Assembly: GCA_964449895.1 (NCBI GenBank)
Contig: CAYVBY010000008.1
Location: forward strand, 1-64,000
Direction of reading: 5' to 3'
DNA length: 64,000 nucleotides
Source: Intestinibacter sp964449895
Lineage (GTDB): Bacteria > Bacillota > Clostridia > Peptostreptococcales > Peptostreptococcaceae
Each line of letters opens with the position of its first letter. Position 1 is the stretch's first letter. The notes beneath the pieces are model-generated. The model made no database searches. It was not told the DNA's origin and saw nothing but the letters and a program-made list of their open reading frames with translations. Positions 35,724-44,791 of the stretch are shown piece after piece. Both the position numbers and the translations under genes were made by a program.

Positions 35724-36905
35724 ATGGAAAATAATAAATTTTCAAATAAAGAAGAAATGATATTTTTAATAAGCGTTTCCTTCTTTTGGTTTGCGCAATA
35801 TGTATATATACCGTACCAAACTATCTATCTTACGTCTATTAATGTGGGTACTTCCTTCATCGGTATCATAGTCGGAGCATACGGAATATCTCAAATGCTA
35901 CTTAGACTTCCAGTTGGTCTTAGCGCCGATATAGTCAGAAAACACAAATATTTCATTATGATTGGCGGATTATCATCTAGTATGGCATCACTTTTTAGAG
36001 TTTTGATGCCAAATGGAGTCGGATTCTTGATTGCTAATTTACTATCTGGACTAGCATCTGCAATGTGGATTTCATTTATGGTGTTTTATACAGGACATTT
36101 TTCTAAAGAAAAACAGCAATCTGCTACAGCTAGGATTGTTATGTTTAATAATATAGGAATGCTAATAGGATTTATAACAAGTACTTTGTTTTACAATTCT
36201 ATAAGTATGAGAGGCTTGTGCATTTTAAGTATCTGTGGTGGCATGATTACATTTTTATTATCGCTATATATAAAGGAGAATTCTCCAGAAAAAAGCAAGC
36301 ACAGTGTATCTGAGTTAATTTCTATATGCTCAAATAAACGACTTCTTCTTTTTTCATTTATAGCTCTTATTCAGCAAGGTATTCAATTGACTACTTCAAT
36401 GTCATTTACTAACCAAGTACTAGCTAATCTTGGTGCTTCAAATATTATAATAGGAATTTCTTCTATTATATATATGATATCGTCAGTCATGTTCTCTGCA
36501 CTGTCTTCTAAAAATGTTTTTAAAGGCGGTCCTAAAGTTTTAATACCTACTGTACTTGTAATCATATCCATATACTGCATGTTAGTACCTACAATAGACA
36601 GTATACCTGTTATTATGGCTCTACAAATACTGCCAGGTACATCAAGCGGAATATTATTTTCGTGTGCTACCTCTGAGGCTATGAAAGAAGTAAAGCCATT
36701 TCAAAAATCAACAGCTATGGGATTTTACCAAGCATTTTATGCAATTGGGATGACTACCTTCCCTATGTTTACTGGTAAATTAGCATCTTTATATACTATA
36801 TCAACTGGATTTTTCAGTTTAGCTGGGATAGCTATATTGGGGGTATTAATTACTATGACTTTTTATAGACTTGAAAAAAAACGTAAAATTGATAAGACAA
36901 TTTAA
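35724..36905 (+). CDS. MFS transporter
   Basis: 393-residue, 12-helix major facilitator. The A-like loop LRLPVGLSADIVRKHKY matches the G-x-x-x-D/R-x-G-R-R/K pattern after helix 2. FSKEKQQSATARIVMFNNIG and the charged FQKSTAMGFYQAFYAIGM resemble drug/metabolite exporters. The substrate is unknown. No regulator gene lies beside it, although its promoter carries a clear palindrome. Confidence 0.9.
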   Translation: MENNKFSNKEEMIFLISVSFFWFAQYVYIPYQTIYLTSINVGTSFIGIIVGAYGISQMLLRLPVGLSADIVRKHKYFIMIGGLSSSMASLFRVLMPNGVGFLIANLLSGLASAMWISFMVFYTGHFSKEKQQSATARIVMFNNIGMLIGFITSTLFYNSISMRGLCILSICGGMITFLLSLYIKENSPEKSKHSVSELISICSNKRLLLFSFIALIQQGIQLTTSMSFTNQVLANLGASNIIIGISSIIYMISSVMFSALSSKNVFKGGPKVLIPTVLVIISIYCMLVPTIDSIPVIMALQILPGTSSGILFSCATSEAMKEVKPFQKSTAMGFYQAFYAIGMTTFPMFTGKLASLYTISTGFFSLAGIAILGVLITMTFYRLEKKRKIDKTI

Positions 36906-36910
36906 TATTT

Positions 36911-36945
36911 AAAAAGGACTTGTAAAATTTTCAAGTCCTTTTATT
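36911..36945. terminator. bidirectional terminator between MFS and PARP genes
   Basis: AAAGGACTTG and CAAGTCCTTT arms with T runs on both strands; serves two convergent genes. Confidence 0.85.
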
Positions 36946-36948
36946 TTT

Positions 36949-38160
36949 TTAGTCGTGATTTTTCTCGTTATTCTTTAATTCAACTAGATACTTTGGTCTA
37001 CATTGGCTTTCATTATAAATAATTATTTCATCATTTATGACAAAGCCGTGTTCATCTTTTGAACCATGAACATGCATACAGTTATATTTTTCTGAGCATT
37101 TTTTTAATTTTTTATAATTAAATCTGCCGTATTCACTTTCGTATTTGTACACATCAAATGGAGTACCATATGCTACTTCATTTAAAATCATAAATCCTGT
37201 GTTGTTATTTCCATTTGACCAATAAGAGCCTGCTAGTGATGTGTATCCTAAAGATTTTTTTGCCTTCGGAGCAAAGTAAATCCCATTTCCAAACATCTTT
37301 CCTGTGATAATTGCATTTGGTTTTAGCTTCAAACTATTACATAAAATAGACCAGATATTCTCAGATCTAGTACCATGCCATAGAAGCCTTGTATTTTCAA
37401 TATTTTCATCCTCTACAAACTTGTCGAACTTGTCCTCTTGTGCGATATTTTTGACTCTCCAAGCATTGTGGAATTTATACGATTCTGAACCAAGTTCCTT
37501 CTTGATTAATATGACTTCCTCCTCTGAAACCTCTGCAAACTCTAGTCCCATCTCCTCTAATATAGTAATATCCTTCTTGTCATTTTTCTGAGAAAGCTTA
37601 TTCTGAGAAATTTGCCCTATCACTACATCTAACAAATCTTCCTCTCTCTTTATAATCTCAATAAAATCCTTCTTATTCTCACTTAAAAATTCCTTTACAT
37701 TGTGCATTTTTCTAGGAATCACAGAAAATAATCTAAGTAGCTCCTTATTAAAATCTTCCACAGTATTATGCTCACTCAAAGAATAAATAATATTCAAAGC
37801 CTCATAAATCATATCATCTGTGACTAAATCTATATTTATATCAAAATTATTCTTGATAGTTGTTATAGCATATTGTTGTAATCTAGCTACTATCTTTCGT
37901 ATATTTTCATTTGCTATAGGAATATAAATATCTTCCTCTTCCTCATTTTCCACTTTATATAAATGAGTTTGATCCACATAGCCTTTTTGTATCTTTTGCT
38001 TGTAGATACTATTCCATTTTGAAGAAGGCTGCTCAGTTTTTATCCCCTTAGAGCCAACCCTACCATAAGTTATATAAATAGTTTCACCAACTTCTTTCAT
38101 ATCATAAAACTTGTTATTGTTTTTATCAGTAACCATAACTAAATGAGCAATCCTTGACAT
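36949..38160 (-). CDS. bacterial poly(ADP-ribose) polymerase-like protein (WGR + PARP)
   Basis: 403 residues in PARP1 order without the zinc fingers or BRCT. Residues 1-75 are a WGR domain (ITYGRVGSKG, with Tyr for the first Trp). Residues 80-200 are the helical PARP regulatory domain (LVTDDMIYEALNIIYSLSEH). Residues 215-395 are the ADP-ribosyltransferase domain. The catalytic H-Y-E triad is present: His262 in LLWHGTRSENI, Tyr295 in GNGIYFAPKAKKS and Glu378 in NDEIIIYNES; the tail CRPKYLVEL matches the PARP1 C-terminus. Polymer or monomer activity on DNA breaks is expected. PARPs are rare in bacteria but are known, including from C. difficile isolates. No ADP-ribose glycohydrolase is visible nearby. 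Confidence 0.93.
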   Translation of the reverse strand: MSRIAHLVMVTDKNNNKFYDMKEVGETIYITYGRVGSKGIKTEQPSSKWNSIYKQKIQKGYVDQTHLYKVENEEEEDIYIPIANENIRKIVARLQQYAITTIKNNFDINIDLVTDDMIYEALNIIYSLSEHNTVEDFNKELLRLFSVIPRKMHNVKEFLSENKKDFIEIIKREEDLLDVVIGQISQNKLSQKNDKKDITILEEMGLEFAEVSEEEVILIKKELGSESYKFHNAWRVKNIAQEDKFDKFVEDENIENTRLLWHGTRSENIWSILCNSLKLKPNAIITGKMFGNGIYFAPKAKKSLGYTSLAGSYWSNGNNNTGFMILNEVAYGTPFDVYKYESEYGRFNYKKLKKCSEKYNCMHVHGSKDEHGFVINDEIIIYNESQCRPKYLVELKNNEKNHD

Positions 38161-38349
38161 AAAAATTCCCCTCTCAATAATTTTTTAAATAACTTAAATT
38201 CCTCAAAAATGTTATTAATTATTGTCTTTATAATTTAATTATAATTTATAAAAAAGTGTAAATCAATAGTTTTATCGAATGCATGTTCGATTTTTTATTT
38301 CTACGAAATAAAACTTAGAATTTTAATTTGTATTTGTAATCAGCTTTAT

Positions 38350-39051
38350 TTATATTGTTTCATCTAGCCATTGTTCTAAAATTTGAAGTTGTTCTTTTGT
38401 ATGAAAATAGTGTTCTCCCCCTGAAACTATTTTTAAATCACAATCAAATATTTCTTGAAATTTTTTTATTGTATCAAACTCACAAGTATCATCCTTTTCC
38501 CCATATAAAATATGTGTTGTAACATTCCATTTTTCAATTGGATTTTCTTTTACATAGCAATAATAATCCCAATATAAAGCCTGTCCAATAGGAGTTGAAA
38601 CTTCTTTTTCTTTCTTTAAAATTTCCTCACTCACATTAAACCACTTCATCATATTCGAAATAAGTCTATTCATATCCACCACTGGTGATAAAAACCACGC
38701 ATATTGCAAAGCTTCATTTTTATATGCTAAAAGACTAAAATATGCTCCTATGCTATTTGCAAACAGACTTATCCTTTGCCATCTCAACTTTGCATATTTA
38801 ATTACCTCAGTTAAATCATTTACACAAGGAACAACCTTACAAAGCGTATCGTCACCCTTTCTGTCACCATGCTTTGGTAAATCAAAACTAAGAATCTGAT
38901 AGCCACGATTTGTCGCCACATTTGCTAAAATCTCAATCGGTACATCAGCCTTATTAGACATATTTCCGTGAACTGCTATTATAAGCTTATCTGATTTTTC
39001 ACCCCACAAAATCGCAGGGATGTTGTTTATTTTGAAAGTTTCTTTGTTCAT
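38350..39051 (-). CDS. alpha/beta hydrolase
   Basis: 233-residue serine hydrolase of the BAAT/Abhydrolase type. Oxyanion strand IIAVHGNMSNK, nucleophile in LFANSIGAYFS (Asn-Ser-Ile-Gly), acid in YGEKDDTCEF and His in GGEHYFH near the C-terminus. All three catalytic residues are present, so it should be active as an esterase or thioesterase. The substrate is unknown. Separate from the PARP gene (189 bases between). No sign that it removes ADP-ribose. Confidence 0.85.
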   Translation of the reverse strand: MNKETFKINNIPAILWGEKSDKLIIAVHGNMSNKADVPIEILANVATNRGYQILSFDLPKHGDRKGDDTLCKVVPCVNDLTEVIKYAKLRWQRISLFANSIGAYFSLLAYKNEALQYAWFLSPVVDMNRLISNMMKWFNVSEEILKKEKEVSTPIGQALYWDYYCYVKENPIEKWNVTTHILYGEKDDTCEFDTIKKFQEIFDCDLKIVSGGEHYFHTKEQLQILEQWLDETI

Positions 39052-39157
39052 AAGACTGCCTCCTATATATCAAAAACTTTTTATTATTTTTTATATTTTA
39101 AATTTGTTTGTATGATTTTATTTTATAGTATTTTTTGAGAAATAGTTTTAAAATACC

Positions 39158-39197
39158 AAAAGCCAATAAGAAATTTGTAGCTTTCTTATTGGCTTTT
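39158..39197 (-). terminator. terminator of the HNH gene
   Basis: AAAGCCAATAAGAAA and TTTCTTATTGGCTTT arms with a loop of about 8 bases. Confidence 0.8.
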
Positions 39198-39214
39198 TGA
39201 ATTGTTATTATATT

Positions 39215-39979
39215 TTATGCAAATATGCTTTGTCCTTCCATTATTTCTTTTAATTCTTCAACTGATAGAATTTTATCCTTTTTTCGATGAACCATTCTAT
39301 GACAATTAGAACATAAGCAAACCAAATCCTTTTCTGGATCCACAATAATTTCTTCATCTAAACTAGATAATGGTTTCGTATGATGAACTTCTATAAAATC
39401 CTTGCCTAGCTCTCCATAAACTTCTTCAAAATCAAAATCACACACCATACATCTAGTTCCATGTATTTGTATAGCTTTTTTCCTATTTTCAAAGCTTCTT
39501 TCATACTTTGTTGTATAAATCTTTTTTCGCTTTCCTTCCACTCCATTTTCAGTTTCAATTGTTTCAAGTGGATTTATATTATCATCATTTAATAAATCCA
39601 ATCCTATAAATTCAACTTCATATGTATTTCCAAATATTTTTGTGAATTTTATTGATGGATACCCATCTTCTTTTCCCAATTTTAGTCTATAATCTTTTAA
39701 TACCTCATTAAATTCTTTTTTTAAATCAGGCTTCCAAAATATACGAGTTCTAGAATGTTTTGAACTTTCCATCTCAATATGAGCATTATATTGTTTATCA
39801 TTGTATATTAAAATAAGCGGTATTTGTTCTCCATTCTGTACATTTTCACAATCAAAAAACCATCTTATTTCTTTTGGTACACCTGAACCCCTGTGTTCAA
39901 AAAAAGATTTATCACAGTTTTTAATAGCAATTACATCACTAACTATTTCCCATGAATAAAATTTTCCTGTATCCCCCAT
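39215..39979 (-). CDS. HNH restriction-type endonuclease with novel N-terminal domain
   Basis: 254 residues. The C-terminal HNH domain has the zinc Cys pair CMVCDFDF, the catalytic FIEVHHTKPLSS and the second pair LVCLCSNCHRMVHRKK, similar to McrA-type modification-dependent nucleases. The first ~150 residues (WEIVSDVIAIKN, IRWFFDCENV, NAHIEMESSKHSRTRIFW) look like a beta-rich DNA-binding module that I cannot assign. It stands alone, with no methyltransferase directly fused, next to the DpnII-like operon. A modification-dependent restriction role is plausible but unproven. Confidence 0.8.
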   Translation of the reverse strand: MGDTGKFYSWEIVSDVIAIKNCDKSFFEHRGSGVPKEIRWFFDCENVQNGEQIPLILIYNDKQYNAHIEMESSKHSRTRIFWKPDLKKEFNEVLKDYRLKLGKEDGYPSIKFTKIFGNTYEVEFIGLDLLNDDNINPLETIETENGVEGKRKKIYTTKYERSFENRKKAIQIHGTRCMVCDFDFEEVYGELGKDFIEVHHTKPLSSLDEEIIVDPEKDLVCLCSNCHRMVHRKKDKILSVEELKEIMEGQSIFA

Positions 39980-40224
39980 TTATATCACCTTACTTATATT
40001 ATTTATTATTTTAATTATAATAATTTTGTATTTAAAAAGTACTTTTAATTTAAAAAGAGACCATCCTCTGATATTATAAAATGCATAAACATCAAACGAA
40101 TGTTATTATTTTTATAATATAACTCCAATAGATTTTTTTAATCTAAACTACATAAACTTAAAATAAGGATATAAAAATTAGAATTTTTATATCCTTATTT
40201 AGATAAATAATACCAAAATAATAT

Positions 40225-41961
40225 TTAATAATTTTTAACTAGTATTTCACTTACTTTACCTCTTCCATTTCCTTTAGAATTAATCATTCTACTTGCATTA
40301 ACTCTTTGAATATTGAAACTAGAATATAAATCATCAAAAAACTGATCTGATTCATCAAAATTTTTAGGATCTGAATTACTAAGCATAACTTTAGCTCCTT
40401 TACAATCTAAATCCTTAAAAAATTCAGCTAATTTAATTTGACTATCATCATTAAATCCACTTTTATTATAAGAAGTAAATCCACTTTTAGTTATCGGTCT
40501 ATATGGTGGATCTATATAAACTACAGATTTTTCAGAAACATACTTATCAATTTTTCTATAATCTCCACATAATATAATTACCTTATATTCACCACATTCA
40601 TTTTTTATATTAAGTAGTTTACTAATTTCTCTTAATTGATTTTCATCAAAAATTGAAGGTTTTTTATGTTGTCCCCAAGGAACATTATAATCACCCTTTT
40701 GGTTTTCCCTATACAATCCATTGAAACAAGTTTTATTTATAAATATGAAATTAGCCGCTTGTTTTACTTCAGTTACAATATTCCAATTATTAAATTCTTC
40801 TCTTATTTTTAAATACATTTCTTTTTTTTCTTCTTCAGAATAAGCTAAATATTCTTCTTTCATAGACTCCATTTCTTCAATAAGTTCATCTATATTATCT
40901 CTTATAATCTTATATACATTTATCAATTTATAATTTATATCATTGATTACAATTCTATTAAATTGATAATTCGATGCTATATATATAAAAAATGCTCCTG
41001 CTCCAACAAATGGTTCAATATAAGTATCTATTTTCTTATTTTCATTTATATAAATTGGTAAATTTTCAATAAGAACTGGCAAAAGTTCCGTCTTTCCTCC
41101 TGCCCACTTTATAAATGGCTTTATTTTAACATTTTTCATAATGTCTTTCCTTTCATTGTCATTAATATTTAAAATTATATCATTAAATGTTATTTGTTTT
41201 AAGCCTTCTTCTTTTATCCTATTTTTACTAATTTTAAAAAATTCCTTTTCTATCTCAATTCCAATATATCTTCTATTTAAGTATTTACATACAACTCCCG
41301 TTGTTCCACTACCATTAAACGGATCTAGAACTATATCCCCTTCATTTGTACTCGCAGTAATAATTCTTTCAAGTAACCATAATGGTTTTTGAGTTGGATG
41401 ATTACCATATTTCTTTTCTGATTTACTAATCGTAGAAGATGACCAAACATCTTTCATTTGCTTTCCATTATTACAAGATTTCATTTTTTCATAATTATAT
41501 ATGTGTTTATTATTTTTTAAATCTTTTTTTGCCCATATAATTGTCTCTGTAGAATGAGTAAAGTATCTACAACTTATATTAGGAGGTGGATTTGTTTTTT
41601 GCCAAGTAATATTGTTTATAATTCTAAAACCTAACTCTTCTAATAAAAATCCAATAATATATATATTATGCATGCTTCCACAAATCCAAATAGTTCCATT
41701 ATCTTTTAAAATATCTTTACACTTTAAAATCCATTGCTTATTAAAGTTGTATTTTTCTTTAAATGTATCTACTTTATCCCAATTTCCTTTATCTACTTTA
41801 TCTATTTTTCCAGATTTACAAGTTATGCCTCCATTAGATAAAAAATATGGTGGATCTGCAAAAATCATATCTATAGATTTTTTTTCGATAGTATCTAATA
41901 TATCTAAACAATTTCCTTGAAAAAGTTTAATATTATTTTCTTCAAAAAGCATATCCTCCAT
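40225..41961 (-). CDS. fused DpnA-like and DpnM-like adenine methyltransferases (GATC)
   Basis: 578 residues from the ATG at 41961 (GGAGG upstream); a TTG 15 bases earlier is less likely. Residues 1-255 are a beta-class N6-adenine methyltransferase: DPPY at about 36-39 (motif IV) and DPFNGSGTTG at about 213-222 (motif I), as in DpnA. After a short linker, residues from about 276 form a Dam/DpnM alpha-class enzyme: FIKWAGGKTELLP, EPFVGAGAFF, FINKTCFNGLYREN and IDPPYRP at about 484. In the known DpnII system these are separate genes. An internal ATG at 41139 has its own AAAGGAAA site. Last gene of the restriction operon, which is 6 bases from it if counted from the nuclease stop. Confidence 0.9.
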   Translation of the reverse strand: MEDMLFEENNIKLFQGNCLDILDTIEKKSIDMIFADPPYFLSNGGITCKSGKIDKVDKGNWDKVDTFKEKYNFNKQWILKCKDILKDNGTIWICGSMHNIYIIGFLLEELGFRIINNITWQKTNPPPNISCRYFTHSTETIIWAKKDLKNNKHIYNYEKMKSCNNGKQMKDVWSSSTISKSEKKYGNHPTQKPLWLLERIITASTNEGDIVLDPFNGSGTTGVVCKYLNRRYIGIEIEKEFFKISKNRIKEEGLKQITFNDIILNINDNERKDIMKNVKIKPFIKWAGGKTELLPVLIENLPIYINENKKIDTYIEPFVGAGAFFIYIASNYQFNRIVINDINYKLINVYKIIRDNIDELIEEMESMKEEYLAYSEEEKKEMYLKIREEFNNWNIVTEVKQAANFIFINKTCFNGLYRENQKGDYNVPWGQHKKPSIFDENQLREISKLLNIKNECGEYKVIILCGDYRKIDKYVSEKSVVYIDPPYRPITKSGFTSYNKSGFNDDSQIKLAEFFKDLDCKGAKVMLSNSDPKNFDESDQFFDDLYSSFNIQRVNASRMINSKGNGRGKVSEILVKNY

Positions 41962-41982
41962 ATCTAACCTCCACAATATTTT

Positions 41983-42912
41983 TTATTTTATAACTTGTTC
42001 TAATACTCCATCTTTAACCATATCTAAATTAAAAATATAATCATTATGATCGAAAGTTTCTCTTAATGCAGTTTTAGCTGTATCCCATCCTTTTCCATCA
42101 GTAATCCAAATAAATTCTAAACCTTGTTTATTTAATAAATCACTTAATTCTTTATATTCTCCAGCTGTAGCTTTTAATTTTGAACCACCACTACTATAAA
42201 AATTAACTTCAATTAAATAGCAATTATTATTTGTATTTATAGCAAAATCAAATATTCTATTGATTTTATCTAATTTTATTGTTCTACCAAATTTAGATTT
42301 TATACTACTAGCTATAGCTTGACTCATATATTGGTAGCCTTTTTTATCGCACAGCTTTTTTACATAAGATTCGCATATTGTTTCCATAGAATCACCGGTT
42401 CTATTTTTTCTAGCATTAGTATCCATACCAACCTCTACACCTTTACAATAATCAACTAAACTACATACTTGTCTATCTACAAAAAATTGTTTCAATCCTG
42501 ATTCTTTAAAAAACTTCAATAACTCTTTTTCATCATTTTTAGATAAACATTTTTTACTTTTAAATAAATCATATTTATTGATACTATTTAATGAATTAAA
42601 ATCTTCTATTATAGCAGTTGTTTTTAGTTTATCTATTCTTAATGCTAACAATAATAATAACGCTTCTTTTACTTTATAATTATTATTTACTATTTTTAAA
42701 AGTTTTTGATCTATCTCTGTGCTTTTTGTATTAGTTAAAATATTTAACTCTTTTAACTCTTTTTCATAATTTTGTACTTTTATCATACATTTTTCAAAGT
42801 CAGTAAAATAATCCCATGTATATATACTATCTTTTAAAGTATCTAATAAATATTTAAATATTTCATCTGATGAATTTAATTTTAAATTCTTATAATATTT
42901 TATTTTCTTCAT
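41983..42912 (-). CDS. DpnII/MboI-type restriction endonuclease
   Basis: 309 residues from the ATG at 42912 behind GGGGGGG. Matches the DpnII family (cuts unmethylated GATC): SMETICESYVKKLCDKKGYQY, then the PD-(D/E)XK-like core in which RIFDFAIN and CYLIEVNFYSSGGSKL supply the acidic catalytic residues, with KATAGEYKELSDLL after it. The neighbouring methyltransferases of DpnA and DpnM type support the GATC assignment. Cells of this strain should carry GmATC methylation. Confidence 0.9.
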   Translation of the reverse strand: MKKIKYYKNLKLNSSDEIFKYLLDTLKDSIYTWDYFTDFEKCMIKVQNYEKELKELNILTNTKSTEIDQKLLKIVNNNYKVKEALLLLLALRIDKLKTTAIIEDFNSLNSINKYDLFKSKKCLSKNDEKELLKFFKESGLKQFFVDRQVCSLVDYCKGVEVGMDTNARKNRTGDSMETICESYVKKLCDKKGYQYMSQAIASSIKSKFGRTIKLDKINRIFDFAINTNNNCYLIEVNFYSSGGSKLKATAGEYKELSDLLNKQGLEFIWITDGKGWDTAKTALRETFDHNDYIFNLDMVKDGVLEQVIK

Positions 42913-43020
42913 AAATATTCCCCCCCACAATTTGTTTTTATTTTATTAAATATATTAAATAATAAACGAAATTTGGTAAAAAGTAAAATTATATTAACCA
43001 ATTTTCATAAAAAATTAAAC

Positions 43021-43821
43021 TTAATTTTTATAAAACACAAATAAATACTCATGTTCTATTAAATAAATATTTTTATCTTTACTTATTTCTTTCCATTTGT
43101 TAGTAGATTTGCAATTATTTTGTTTCTTTATAATAATTTCTTTTAATCTAAAACCTTGTTCCATAAAAATATTCATTATTTTAAATCCTAAGGGTTCTAT
43201 AAATCCTTTTTTTCTTATATCTGCAATTAAAATACAGCAATATTTATTATTTTTTAAAACTCTATAACAGCTTTCAGAAACACTCTTCATTGCAATATAA
43301 AATTTATCTAATTCTAATAATGAAATATCATTAATATTATTTTTGCTATATTTAATAATATTAGAATATGGTGGATGAGTACATATTAAATCTATACTAT
43401 TATCTTTAATTATAGATAAGTTTCTAGCATCACATTTACCTATAAAAGCTTGTTCTTTTCCATTAAATATTTTTACCTTTTGATTACATAATTTAATAGC
43501 ATTTTCATTTATATCTAATGCAATACATCTTCGTTCTAATCTACAAGCTTCTATTAAAGTAGTTCCTCCTCCTATAAATGGATCTAATACTATATCCCCT
43601 TTTGATGAATATCTAATTATTAAATTTTTAGGAACATGTGGGCTCCAATTTCCTCTATATTTTCCATCATGATTTAACCAATTTCCTCTATCAGGAAAAT
43701 CCCAAATTGTTGTACTTTCTAATTTGTTAATAACAATCACCTCATGTAGATTATTATCTATCTTATATTTTTTAATACAAAAAATATAAGATAGATAATA
43801 ATCATTAAAAATTTCTATCAT
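43021..43821 (-). CDS. DNA methyltransferase, N4/N6-amino class (THPPY type)
   Basis: Motif I DPFIGGGTTLIEACRLERR and motif IV ICTHPPYSNIIKYS with the order I then IV (opposite to the beta-class DpnA part). The sequence KLESTTIWDFPDRGNW and KYRGNWSPHVPKNLI is typical of this group's N-terminus. The ATG at 43821 has no ribosome binding site and would put a perfect 25-bp hairpin inside the first 25 codons. A GTG at 43740, right after the hairpin, gives a 239-residue protein that begins where homologous sequence starts, so I suspect the later start. First gene of the operon. Specificity is unknown; it is not DpnM-like. Confidence 0.83.
   Translation of the reverse strand: MIEIFNDYYLSYIFCIKKYKIDNNLHEVIVINKLESTTIWDFPDRGNWLNHDGKYRGNWSPHVPKNLIIRYSSKGDIVLDPFIGGGTTLIEACRLERRCIALDINENAIKLCNQKVKIFNGKEQAFIGKCDARNLSIIKDNSIDLICTHPPYSNIIKYSKNNINDISLLELDKFYIAMKSVSESCYRVLKNNKYCCILIADIRKKGFIEPLGFKIMNIFMEQGFRLKEIIIKKQNNCKSTNKWKEISKDKNIYLIEHEYLFVFYKN
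43749..43803 (-). promoter_or_regulatory. perfect 25-bp inverted repeat at the head of the restriction operon
   Basis: Arms 43749-43773 and 43779-43803 are fully complementary (core ATCTATCTTATATTTTTT), with a 5-base loop. It lies in the leader or at the very start of the first methyltransferase gene, so it could regulate translation, transcript elongation or act as a DNA operator. Confidence 0.8.
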
Positions 43822-43904
43822 CTTTATTTATAAATAAAATCTATTTATACATTTTCAAAATAGAAGAATCCCTATCAAATATAAGTGAAAATATCAAATA
43901 CACT

Positions 43905-44132
43905 TAAAAAAAGCTCCCCTTAAAAAGGAAAGCTTCTCTGACGATTCCCCAGATTAGTCCCGTCTTGCCGAATCTCAATTAATTGGAAAGAAAAAAATTT
44001 TCTCGTCAAAACTTATATTTTGACGAAGATTGGATTATGATGAGTAGATGTTTTTTTCTTAAGCTTTTTATTACTAAAGATCTTTTGTTCGAACTTCAAA
44101 CTCATAAGGGGTAGGAGTTTAAACTCACACCC
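43905..44132 (-). other. structured intergenic sequence, candidate small RNA or phage replication remnant
   Basis: Reading the minus strand: a TCGTCAAAA/TTTTGACGA hairpin (44026-44003) followed by GAAAATTTTTTT; then a relatively GC-rich stretch with GATTC and GAATC arms around CGGCAAGACGGGACTAATC; then an AAGCT--CCTT/AAGG--AGCTT hairpin (43934-43911) followed by seven T. I recognise no known RNA family. It fills most of the 384-base spacer 43822-44205. Confidence 0.45.
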
Positions 44133-44135
44133 CTA
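44105..44135. terminator. palindromic hairpin after the replication-like gene
   Basis: AGGGGT and ACCCCT arms flank a perfect 12-bp palindrome GAGTTTAAACTC; T-rich sequence follows on the plus strand. It overlaps the +1-frame stop codon. Confidence 0.5.
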
Positions 44136-44787
44136 TGGTTTTTTCATCAATTGTTGTATGTTTTGATCCACAACTTCGGAACAAAATCCTAACCCTCTAT
44201 GGAAATTACCACTTACCACCGAGTCTCTCAATTGCTCTATACAACTCTATTTCTTCACGTCTTTTATCCGTATTAAAGTCCCTATTTATTTCACATCCAG
44301 GATAACTATCACCAAATCCAAGAGGATTTTGACCATAACCATTATTTATTTGATTGTACATATTTTCAGCTTTACCATCTCCAAATCCTTTTTGATAAAT
44401 TGCCATATTATATTCCTTCAGTGTTTTAGCATCACAATAATCTTTAACAGTGTTCCAGTCATCAACTACTAGACTATCATACATCTTATCTAGCGCATAA
44501 AATGAATAAGTTCCTGCCACCTTCAAAGTTTTTCGCTTCAACACATTTTTATCTGCCATCTTCTTAAAATGTCTATATATAGCATTCTTTTTCAAATTCA
44601 ATATAGGAAAATTTTCCGATACTCTTTTGTAGTTCACCCAGTAATAAACCTCTCCATCAAATTCTCTAGTTACCATATTGCCTGATTCTTTAAATTTTAC
44701 GAACCATCTTAGAAGAACTATGTCTACAATATCTAGACCGAGCTCACAGGCTGCTTGTTGAGAAAATCCATAAATTATGTTTTGCAC
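44133..44787 (-). pseudogene. phage replisome-organizer-like winged-helix protein, 3' end frameshifted
   Basis: The open frame 44206-44787 gives 193 residues beginning MQNIIYGFSQQAACELGLD (GTG start, AAGGGG upstream). The first ~110 residues look like the N-terminal winged-helix domain of phage or plasmid replication proteins (VLLRWFVKF, YYWVNYKRVSENFPIL, KNAIYRHFKKMADKNVLKRK). The frame stops at 44206, but the +1 frame is open from within the last 13 codons to 44133 and reads NFHRGLGFCSEVVDQNIQQL before its stop, which looks like a natural C-terminus. A single indel near 44208-44245 would explain this. It is probably a remnant of a phage or plasmid. Confidence 0.55.
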
Positions 44788-44791
44788 AAAT

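Noticed and set aside
40225..42912. GATC avoidance as support for the restriction system
   Set aside because: GATC sites are easily found in the window by eye (several in 1700-2700); no depletion can be claimed without counting.
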